Positions 27,824 to 38,800 of a stretch of DNA of 64,000 nt are shown here, one piece after another. The notes below the pieces were generated by a model that had not been told where the DNA came from, did not search any database, and saw only the letters and a program-made list of their open reading frames with translations. Origin of the DNA: Hirundichthys speculiger (Eukaryota; Chordata; Actinopteri; Beloniformes; Exocoetidae); assembly GCA_018398805.1 (NCBI GenBank), contig JAGFBZ010000180.1:124001-188000 (forward strand). The letters are read 5' to 3'. Position numbers and translations under genes: made by a program. The number at the start of each line of letters is the position of its first letter. Position 1 is the stretch's first letter.

Positions 27824-28869
27824 GTTCAGACGGAGGGTCAGTCTGACTCTGCAGACCTTTATCAGAGGAGGCTGCAGCTGATTGGACCTGCTCAGAGACA
27901 CCAGGTCCAACCAGAAACCAGAGCAACGAGGGTCCCAGGAAGTCTGGGAAACTCAGGGAAGTTCATGAGCTCTTCAGCAGCTCCAAGGAGTTAAAAACAT
28001 CCAAATAAAAGAAAATACAGCATAACTCAAATATCTCAGTGCTGATGAACATTCGTGTTCATGTCAACGTGTCGGTTAGTTCTCCTTCAGATCAGGACTG
28101 TTATTCTGTATAATCTGTCAGGTTTTAGTTAACTGAGTTTAACACAATTACTGAATTAAATCAAATGTTCGTAACTCTTCTGCTGGTTCTCTGATCTCAG
28201 CTTCGCCTCGTATCTCTTTGTTTGTTTCGTTGCGTAACTTTCTGACTCTGCAGGTCTCGGTCACTTCGACCGGGTCAAACCTCAAACCCACTTCCAGAAG
28301 GATCCGTGCCAACGTGGCGCTTCTCTGTCAGCAGGCTGGTCATGTTTCAGTCCAGACTCGGTTCTGGATCGTTAGATTTAAAGCTTTAAACGTCACGGAG
28401 CTGCAGACTGGACTTGATCAAATACTGGAGAAAATAAATGAACAAAGTGAAGCTTTATCAGGTGGAAGGAGTTAAAACTAAACAATGTATTTAAACAGTC
28501 CAGAACATCAGCAGAAATCAGAGGAAACGATGACTCAAAACCACATGAACCGGACCGGTTCTGAAACAGCTGCTTTAAAACTGAACTGAAACATGAAACA
28601 AACTGAAATAAAGTTTAAAACAGCCAGAGTTTGATTGAGAATAGATGAATCTCATCTCCATGATGTTTGTGAAAGATAAAAGGAATTTTCAGTTCTGAGG
28701 TCGAACGACTTTCTACACTTCTGTTGATTATAGTTTCCAAGGTTTAGGTTTAATTATCCAAACGTTTAGGCAGTTAGCTTAAAGCAACCTGAGTCGTGAT
28801 TCAGTTTAGACATCAAAACATGCATGATTAGGTTAAAGGTATCCACGGTGATGCTGTTAGATCTAACTG
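27824..28869. other. Region upstream of the protease start codon
   Basis: This should hold the 5' end and promoter of the protease gene (minus strand). I see no clear TATA box or CpG cluster. An 85-codon plus-strand frame at 28218-28475 has no recognisable similarity and is not called. Confidence 0.4.
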
Positions 28870-30080
28870 TCCGATGAAACAGTCAGGATCAGTCATTCAG
28901 ATTTAAAAGGTCAGATTCAGTTATTCAGATTTAAATGGTCAGAATCAGTCATTCAGATTTAAAAGGTCAGATTCAGTTATTCAGCTTTAAACGGTCAGGT
29001 TCAGTAATTCAGATTTAAACGGTCAGGTTCAGTAATTCAGATTTAAACGGTCAGGTTCAGTAATTCAGATTTAAACAGTCAGGTTTAGTAATTCAGATTT
29101 AAACGGTCAGGTTCAGTAATTCAGATTTAAACGGTCAGGTTCAGTAATTCAGATTTAAACGGTCAGGTTCAGTAATTCAGTTTTAAACACTCAGGTTTAG
29201 TAATTCAGATTTAAACGGTTAGGTTCAGTAGTTGAGATTTAAACGGTCAGGTTCAGTAATTCAGATTTAAACGGTCAGGTTCAGTAATTCAGATTTAAAC
29301 GGTCAGGTTTAGTAATTCAGATTTAAACAGTCAGGTTTAGTAATTCAGATTTAAACAGTCAGGTTTAGTAATTCAGATTTAAACAGTCAGGTTTAGTAAT
29401 GTCAGATTTAAAACAGTCGGTCAGGTTTAGTAATGTCAGATTTTAACGGTTAGGTTTAGTAATTCAGATTTAAACGGTTAGGTTTAGTAATTCAGATTTA
29501 AACAGTCAGGTTCAGTAATTCAGATTTAAACGGTCAGGTTCAGTAATTCAGATTTAAACAGTCAGGTTTAGTAATTCAGATTTAAATGGTTAGGTTTAGT
29601 AATTCAGATTTAAACGGTCAGGTTTAGTAATTCAGATTTAAACGGTCAGGTTCAGTAATTTAAACGGTCAGGTTTATTAATTCAGATTTAAACAGTCAGG
29701 TTTAGTAATTCAGATTTAAATGGTTAGGTTTAGTAATTCAGATTTAAACAGTCAGGTTTAGTAATGTCAGATTTAAACGGTCAGGTTCAGTAATTTAGAT
29801 TTAAACGGTTAGGTTTAGTAATTCAGATTTAAACGGTCAGCTTCAGTAATTCAGATTTAAACAGTCAGGTTCAGTAATTCAGATGTCAACAGTCAGGTTT
29901 AGTAATTCAGATTTAAACGGTCAGGTTTAGTAATTCAGATTTAAACGGTCAGGTTCAGTAATTTAAACGGTCAGGTTTATTAATTCAGATTTAAACAGTC
30001 AGGTTTAGTAATGTCAGATTTAAACGGTCAGGTTCAGTAATTTAGATTTAAACGGCTAGGTTTAGTAATTCAGATTTAAA
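28870..30080. repeat. 28-bp satellite, left block
   Basis: Tandem copies of a unit made of TTCAGATTTAAACGGTCAGG plus TTTAGTAA, with CAGTCAGG, GTTCAGTAA and GTAATGTCAG variants. It lies between the 5' ends/3' ends of the protease and cct2 genes and is interrupted by the LINE at 30081. Confidence 0.96.
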
Positions 30081-31240
30081 CCAATCCAATCCAATCCAAC
30101 TTTATTTGTTAAGCACTTTAAAACAACCACAGTTGACCAAAGTACTGTACAAAAGAATAAATAAAAGACATAATAAATAAAAGACAAAATGGCTCAAATA
30201 TTCTAAATAAAATAAATTAAATAAATTAAAAACATAAAAACATGAGTAAAAGCAAAAGCCATACAATCAAAGCAATAAAAATAAGAAAATAAGATAAAAT
30301 AAAATAAAATCCAATGTCTAGCTAAGTGTTAAAAGCCAAGGAGAAGAGGTAGGTTTTGACAAGCGATTTTTTAAAACAGACAGAGAAGAGGCCTGTCTGA
30401 TTTGCTGAGGCAGATCATTCCACAATTTAGGAGCCCCAACGGCAAAGGCACGGTCCCCTCTGAGCTTCCGTTTTGTTTTGGGCACACTCAGGAGCAGCTG
30501 ATCAGCTGACCTGAGAGAGCGAGTAGGTATGTAAGGGTGTAGAAGCTCAGAGAGGTAGGGCGGGGCAAGAGCATTTAGGGATTTAAAAGCAAATAAAAGA
30601 ATTTTAAAATGAATCCTAAAATGTATGGGCAGCCAGTGGAGTGAGGCTAAAATGGGGGTAATGTGCTCATGTTTGCGGGTGCCGGTCAAAAGACGTGCAG
30701 CAGCGTTTTGGACCATCTGGAGATGGGAGATGGAGGAAGCACTAACCCCCACATAAAGTGAATTACAGTAATCCAGCCGAGTGGTAACAAAGGCGTGGAT
30801 TACTATTTCAAACTGTTGCCTTGAGAGAATTGGCTTTATTTTGGCCAGCTGCCTCAAATGATAAAAGCTTGATTTAACAACTGCCCTGATCTGGCTGTCA
30901 AGCTTGAGATCTGAATCCACTTTTACCCCTAGGTTAGTGATGGTTGGTTTGATATGCTGGGCCAAAGAACCCAGATCTGGAAGGGGTGTTCCAGCGGTGC
31001 CACCAAAAACCATCACTTCAGTTTTCTTTTCGTTAAAATTTAAAAAGTTCAGAGCCATCCAGGCCTTAATGTCATCAAGACACTTAACTAAAGCAGTGAT
31101 TGAGTATGCATTCTTCTTTTTAAGCGGAACATAAATTTGACTGTCATCCGCATAACAGTGGTAATCCCATGCTTCATAAGTATAGAGCCAAGCGGGAGCA
31201 GATAGAGAGAGAAGAGAAAAGGGCCTAGGAGAGCCCTGAA
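30081..31240 (-). mobile_element. 5'-truncated L2-type LINE inserted in the satellite
   Basis: The minus strand encodes the end of a reverse transcriptase ORF: CYADDSQIYV holds the catalytic YADD motif, followed by KKTEVMVFGG, RLDYCNSLY, QNAAARLLTGTRK, LHWLPI and APPYLSELL. A 246-codon stretch stays open (30318-31058). The 3' end has AATAAA-rich sequence and finishes in TTGGATTGGATTGGATTGG, the short tail repeat typical of L2-like elements. The 5' part, including most of the polymerase, is missing. Confidence 0.9.
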
Positions 31241-34200
31241 ACAGATTTAGTCAAGCCTAGAAGTCAGGTTTACAGTCAGTCAGGTTCAGTCATTCAGATT
31301 TAAACGGTTAGGTTTAGTCAGATTTAAACAGTCAGGTTTAGTCATTCAGATTTAATAGTCAGGTAATTCAGTCAGGTTCAGTAATTCAGATTTAAAAGGT
31401 CAGGTTCAGTAATTCAGATTTAACGGTTCAGGTTTAGTAATGTCAGATTTAAACAGTCAGGTTTAGTCAGATTCAGATTTAAATTCAGTCAGGTTTAGTA
31501 ATTCAGATTTAAAAGGTCAGGTTTAGTAATTCAGTCAGGTTTAATTCAGATTTAAAACGGTTAGGTTTTAGTCATTCAGATTTAAACAGTCAGTGTCAGG
31601 TTCAGTAATTCAGATTTCAGATTTAAAAAGGTCAGTTAATCAGTTCAGTAAATTCAGATTTAAACAGTTCAGTTTTAAATTCAGATTTAAACGGTTAGGT
31701 TCAGTAATTCAGATTTAATTAAGGTCAGGTTTAGTAATTCAGATTTAAAACAGTCAGGTTTAGTAATTCAGATTTAAATTCAGATTTCAGTTAGGTCAGT
31801 TAGTAATTCATTTAAAGGTCAGTCAGGTTTCAGTAATTCCAGATTAAAGTCAGGTTCAGTAATTCAGATTTAAACGGTCAGGTTTAGTAATTTTCAGATT
31901 TAAACGGTCAGGTTCAGTAATTCAGATTTAAACGGTTCAGGTTCAGTAATTCAGATTAAACAGTCAGGTTCAGTAATTCAGATTTAAACAGTCAGGTTAG
32001 TAATTCAGATTTAAACGGTCAGGTTCAGTAATTCAGATTTAAAACGGTCAGGTTCAGTAATTCAGTTTTTAAACGGTTTAGTATTCAGATTTAAACGGTC
32101 AGGTTCAGTAATTCAGTTTTAAAAACAGGTTCAGGTTGAGATTTAACGGTCAGGTTCAGTAAGGTTCAGATTTAAACGGTCAGGTTCAGTAATTCAGATT
32201 TAAACGGTCAGGTTTAGTAATTCAGATTTAAACAGTCAGGTTTAGTAATTCAGATTTAAACAGTCAGGTTTAGTAATTCAGATTTAAACAGTCAGGTTTA
32301 GTAATGTCAGATTTAAACAGTCAGGTTTAGTAATGTCAGATTTTAACGGTTAGGTTTAGTAATTCAGATTTAAACGGTTAGGTTTAGTAATTCAGATTTA
32401 AACAGTCAGGTTCAGTAATTCAGATTTAAACGGTCAGGTTCAGTAATTCAGATTTAAACAGTCAGGTTTAGTAATTCAGATTTAAATGGTTAGGTTTAGT
32501 AATTCAGATTTAAACGGTCAGGTTTAGTAATTCAGATTTAAACGGTCAGGTTCAGTAATTTAAACGGTCAGGTTTAGTAATTCAGATTTAAAAACAGTCA
32601 GGTTTAGTAATGTCAGATTTTAAACGGTCAGGTTCAGTAATTTAGATTTAAACGGTTAGGTTAGTAATTCAGATTTAAACGGTCAGCTTCAGTAATTCAG
32701 ATTTAAACGGTCAGGTTCAGTAATTCAGATGTCAACGGTCAGGTTTAGTAATTCAGATTTAAACGGTCAGGTTTACTAATTCAGATTTAAACGGTCAGGT
32801 TCAGTAATTGAAACGGTCAGGTTTATTAATTCAGATTTAAACAGTCAGGTTTAGTAATGTCAGATTTAAACGGTCAGGTTCAGTAATTTAGATTTAAACG
32901 GCTAGGTTTAGTAATTCAGATTTAAACAGTCAGGTTTAGTAATTCAGATTTAAACAGTCAGGTTTAGTAATTCAGATTTAAACAGTCAGGTTTAGTCATT
33001 CAGATTTAAACGGTTAGGTTTAGTCATTCAGATTTAAACAGTCAGGTTTAGTAATTCAGATTTTAATAGTCAGGTTTAGTAATGTCAGATTTAAACGGTC
33101 AGGTTCAGTAATTTAGATTTAAACGGTTAGGTTTAGTAATTCAGATTTAAACGGTCAGCTTCAGTAATTCAGATTTAAACGGTCAGGTTCAGTAATTCAG
33201 ATGTCAACGGTCAGGTTTAGTAATTCAGATTTAAACGGTCAGGTTTACTAATTCAGATTTAAACGGTCAGGTTCAGTAATTGAAACGGTCAGGTTTATTA
33301 ATTCAGATTTAAACAGTCAGGTTTAGTAATGTCAGATTTAAACGGTCAGGTTCAGTAATTTAGATTTAAACGGCTAGGTTTAGTAATTCAGATTTAAACA
33401 GTCAGGTTTAGTAATTCAGATTTAAACAGTCAGGTTTAGTAATTCAGATTTAAACAGTCAGGTTTAGTCATTCAGAGATTTAAACGGTTAGGTTTTAGTC
33501 ATTCAGATTTTAAACAGTCAGGTTTAGTAATTCAGATTTTAATAGTCAGGTTTAGTAATGTCAGATTTAAACGGTCAGGTTCAGTAATTCAGATTTAAAC
33601 ATTCAGGTTCAGTCTTTCATGTTTTAACTGTCAGGTTTAGTAATGTCAGATTTAAACAGTCAGGTTTAGTCATTCAGATTTAAACAGTCAGGTTTAGTAA
33701 TTCAGATTTAAAAGGTTAGGTTTAGTAATTCAGATTTAAACAGTCAGGTTCAGTAATTCAGATTTAAACGGTTAGGTTTAGTCATTCAGATTTAAACAGT
33801 CAGGTTCAGTAATTCAGATTTAAAAGGTCAGGTTCAGTAATTCAGATTTAAACGGTTAGGTTTAGTCATTCAGATTTAAACAGTCAGGTTCAGTAATACA
33901 GATTTAAAAGGTCAGGTTCAGTAATTCAGATTTAAAAGGTCAGGTTTAGTAATTCAGATTTAAACAGTCAGGTTTAGTAATTCAGATTTAAACGGTTAGG
34001 TTTAGTCATTCAGATTTAAACAGTCAGGTTCAGTAATTCAGATTTAAAAGGTCAGGTTCAGTAATTCAGATTTAAAAGGTCAGGTTTAGTAATTCAGATT
34101 TAAACGGTCAGGTTTAGTAATGTCAGATTTAAACAGTCAGGTTTAGTAATGTCAGATTTTACAGTTAGGTTTAGTAATTCAGATTTAAACGGTTAGGTTT

Positions 34201-35575
34201 AGTAATTCAGATTTGAACAGTCAGGTTCAGTAATTCAGATTTAAACGGTCAGGTTCAGTAATTCAGATTTAAACAGTCAGATTTAGTAATTCAGATTTAA
34301 ATGGTTAGGTTTAGTAATTCAGATTTAAATGGTCAGGTTTAGTAATTCAGATTTAAACGGTCAGGTTCAGTAATTTAAACGGTCAGGTTTAGTAATTCAG
34401 ATTTAAACAGTCAGGTTTAGTAATGTCAGATTTAAACGGTCAGGTTCAGTAATTTAGATTTAAACGGTTAGGTTTAGTAATTCAGATTTAAACGGTCAGC
34501 TTCAGTAATTCAGATTTAAACGGTCAGGTTCAGTAATTCAGATGTCAACAGTCAGGTTTAGTAATTCAGATTTAAACGGTCAGGTTTAGTAATTCAGATT
34601 TAAACGGTCAGGTTCAGTAATTGAAACGGTCAGGTTTATTAATTCAGATTTAAACAGTCAGGTTTAGTAATGTCAGATTTAAACGGTCAGGTTCAGTATT
34701 TTAGATTTAAACGGCTAGGTTTAGTAATTCAGATTTAAACAGTCAGGTTTAGTAATTCAGATTTAAACAGTCAGGTTTAGTCATTCAGATTTAAACGGTT
34801 AGGTTTAGTCATTCAGATTTAAACAGTCAGGTTTAGTAATTCAGATTTTAATAGTCAGGTTTAGTAATGTCAGATTTAAACGGTCAGGTTCAGTAATTCA
34901 GATTTAAACATTCAGGTTCAGTCTTTCATGTTTTAACTGTCAGGTTTAGTAATGTCAGATTTAAACAGTCAGGTTTAGTCATTCAGATTTAAACAGTCAG
35001 GTTTAGTAATTCAGATTTAAAAGGTTAGGTTTAGTAATTCAGATTTAAACAGTCAGGTTCAGTAATTCAGATTTAAACGGTCAGGTTTAGTCATTCAGAT
35101 TTAAACAGTCAGGTTCAGTAATTCAGATTTAAAAGGTCAGGTTCAGTAATTCAGATTTAAACGGTTAGGTTTAGTCATTCAGATTTAAACAGTCAGGTTC
35201 AGTAATACAGATTTAAAAGGTCAGGTTCAGTAATTCAGATTAAAGGTCGGTTTAGTCAGATTTAAACAGTCAGGTTTAGTAATTCAGATTTAAACGGTTA
35301 GGTTTAGTCATTCAGATTTAAACAGTCAGGTTCAGTAATTCAGATTTAAAAGGTCAGGTTCAGTAATTCAGATTTAAAAGGTCAGGTTTAGTAATTCAGA
35401 TTTAAACAGTCAGGTTTAGTAATTCAGATTTAAACAGTTAGGTTCAGTAATTCAGATTTAAACGGTCAGGTTTAGTGATTCAGATTTAAACAGTCAGGTT
35501 TAGTAATTCAGATTTAAACAGTCAGGTTTAGTAATTCAGATTTAAACAGTCAGGTTTAGTAATTCAGATTTAAAC
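31241..35575. repeat. 28-bp satellite, right block, with higher-order repetition
   Basis: About 150 copies of the same 28-bp unit continue after the LINE. Units at 31260-32150 are irregular with many indels. From 32170 on they are clean and arranged in longer repeated groups: the variant CAGATGTCAAC recurs at about 32728, 33200 and 34540 (and 29881), and TCTTTCATGTTTTAACTGTC at about 33610 and 34920. Confidence 0.96.
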
Positions 35576-35769
35576 GAATCAGTTTCTGGCCGACTCTTGT
35601 TCCAAAAGTCTTTCCAGGATGAGGTTCCTGAAGTTCTTCAAATATGCTTTGAAATTATTCTTTTGATTTTTAAAATGTGAATGCAGAAATATTTATTTAC
35701 TTTGACAAAAACTTCATCAGCAGTTTTAGTAGAAACATTGAGATGAGAAGACTGTTGAGCATTAAATCA

Positions 35770-35775
35770 TTTATT
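35770..35775 (-). terminator. cct2 polyadenylation signal AATAAA
   Basis: AATAAA on the minus strand lies about 105 bases after the cct2 stop codon (35881-35883), in unique sequence between the satellite and the gene. Confidence 0.65.
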
Positions 35776-35880
35776 TCAGTAAACATAAAGAACATCAGCA
35801 GATGGACGAACAGCTTCTACAGTCAACGGAGGAAATGAAGCAGAGTTGGTTTCAGGTAACGTTCTGGTCCGGCTCGTCCT

Positions 35881-38800
35881 TCAACAGGGGTGGTGGTCCG
35901 GGACTCTCTTCCTGTAGACACGTAACCAGCGTCAGGTGATGCTGATGTTCCTCTAACTCTGGGGTCTATGGCTACCTGCAGGCGGACTCACCTGGGCGCT
36001 GCTTTGATGATGTCATCCACTCTCAGGATCATCTCGGCCGCCTCTGAGGCGCTCAGCAACATCTGACGCTTCACCTGGAACGACTCGGTGATGCCGAGCT
36101 CCGTCATGTCGCCGATGCAGCCTTCAGACATGTCTGCAGGAACACGCACATGTTCAGACCGCTCACACGCTAGTGGTGACATCACCGTGTTCCACCACGT
36201 CATGTGACTAACCCCAACCCCCAACCCTCTCACACGCTAGTGGTGACATCACCATGTTCCACCACGTCATGTGACTAACCCCCAACCCCCAACCCTCTCA
36301 CACGCTAGTGGTGACATCACAATGTTCCACCACCAGGTCATGTGACTAACCCCAACCCCCCAACCCCCCAACCCGCTCACACGCTAGTGGTGACATCACC
36401 ATGTTCCACCACCAGGTCATGTGACTAACCCCTGCTGTGGTGAAATTCTGGTGTTCATCATCAATAATCCAGCTGCTTCCAGCTAATTCTGGTTCTGTGG
36501 TTGGTTCTGGTTCTGTGGTTGGTTCTGGTTCTGTGGTGGCTGTGTTGTTGGTTTCATGTGTTGTCGGTTCTGATGCGGTTCTGAGACCGGCTCTGCTGAC
36601 TTACTCAGTCCGAAGGTGGTCTTGTTCTCCTGGTGAGCAGCTCTCAGCTGGGCCACCAGGTCGGCGCTGTCGTAGCCGGCGTTGTCAGCGATGATGGTCG
36701 GCAGCTGGAAGACAAACGATCATCGATCAAACACAAAGACCAGAGCGGTGAACTGCAGGACCGGTCCAAGTTCTGCTGAACCAGAAAGGTCAGGCAGATG
36801 TGGTCCACCAACACCACCAACGCTGGAGAACATCTACCTGAAGACAGGAACCCGTTTCTGAGGTTCCTGCTCCACAGCATCTCTGATCTAGAACTTCTCA
36901 GAACCTCTCAGAACCTCTCAGAACCTCCCAGAACCTCTCAGAACATCTCAGAACCTCTCAGATTGGTTGGGGGGAACGGCCTCTCTGATCTGAACCAGAG
37001 GTGTTTAGTCGTTGGACTTCTGTTCTCGTCAGTTTGTTATCTTTTAATAAAGATAATATATCAAATGGAACAAATAACTTATTCCCTTAGGCTCCACTAA
37101 AAGGTGACATTATTTTATTTATTTTATTTTATTGTATATTTTCCTTTGTCACTGCAGTCTCCATCCACTTTGTTGTACAACAATTTTCACCTTGTATATA
37201 AAACAGCAGACATGACTCTGATTCTGTACATTTTGAATGAAACTTAAGTTAAAAAAAAAAACTAAAAAAAACGTATTTTATGTTAATGTTGCAATTTTAA
37301 AATTCACTGTGAAAAAACCTCAACATTAAAAAAAACCTGGAATTAAAAAGCTGCAGTTTGTGGCTGAACGTGTGATTTTATAAAAAGGACAGTGGTGATT
37401 ATTTTAGGTGGACCTGAACATCTGAACCAGAACTGCTCCGTTTCTACAAGGACGTATCTCAGGAAGGACAATCTGGATGATTGACAGCTCTGTGGAATCC
37501 ACACAGCCAATAGAACCAACAGACTGCTGGATCACCCACTCAGACTCCTCCCACTAACGACAGACCAATCAGGATCCAGGTTGGTTTTGGTCTCGGTGCT
37601 CTAACGGCGACTCTACGTACCATCCTCAGGGCCTTGGCGAACGACTCCATGGCAACCGACTCCTTTCCTGGAGTCCTGTTGGCGAGGTCGGTCACCACCT
37701 TGGCCATCAGCATCTCAGAGCAGCCTGAGGAGGAGCACAGATGAAGGTCACATGACCTGAGGTCCGGTCACATGACCTGAGCTCCGGTCACCTGACCTGA
37801 GGTCCGGTCACATGACCTGAGCGCCGGTCACCTGACCTGAGCGCCGGTCACATGACCTGAGCTCCGGTCACATGACCTGAGCTCCGGTCACATGACCTGA
37901 GCGCCGGTCACATGACCTGAGCGCCGGTCACCTGACCTGAGCTCCGGTCACATGACCTGAGCTCCGGTCACCTGACCTGAGCGACGGTCACCTGACCTGA
38001 GCGCCGGACACATGACCTGAGCTCCGGTCACATGACCTGAGCTCCGGTCACATGACCTGAGCGCCGGTCACCTGACCTGAGCTCCGGTCACATGACCTGA
38101 GCTCCGGTCACCTGACCTGAGCTCAGGTCACATGACCTGAGCGCCGGTCACCTGACCTGAGCGCCGGTCACCTGACCTCAGGGCGCTTCGCCGGTCACAT
38201 GAGCTCCGGTCACATGACCTGAGCTCTGGTCGCCTGACCTGAGGTCCGGTCGGTCGCCTGACCTGAGCGCCGGTCACCTGACCTGAGCTCCGGTCACATG
38301 ACCTGAGCGCCGGTCACCTGAGCTGAGGTCCGGTCGCCTGACCTGAGCGCCGGTCACCTGACCTGAGCGCCGGTCACATGACCTGAGCGCCGGTCGCCTG
38401 ACCTGAGCTCTGGTCGCCTGAGCTGAGGTCCGGTCGCCTGACCTGAGCGCCGGTCGCCTGACCTGAGCGCCGGTCGCCTGACCTGAGGTTCGGTCACATG
38501 ACCTGACTGCCGGTCACATGACCTGAGCTCCGGTCGGTCGCCTGACCTGAGCTCTGGTCACATGACCTGAGCTCCGGTCGCCTGACCTGAGGTCCGGTCA
38601 CATGACCTGAGCGCCGGTCACCTGACCTGAGCGCCGGTCACATGACCTGAGCGCCGGTCACATGACCTGAGGTCCGGTCGCCTGACCTGAGCTCCGGTCA
38701 CATGACCTGAGCGCCGGTCACCTGACCTGAGCGCCGGTCACATGACCTGAGCGCCGGTCACCTGACCTGAGCGCCGGTCACACGACCTGAGGTCCGGTCA

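Noticed and set aside
28218..28475. 85-codon plus-strand frame upstream of the protease gene
   Set aside because: No recognisable domain, no clear splice or polyadenylation context; chance frame more likely.
27824..35880. LRRC10, expected near CCT2 and BEST3 from human gene order
   Set aside because: No leucine-rich-repeat frame of the expected size is present in this interval or elsewhere in the window.
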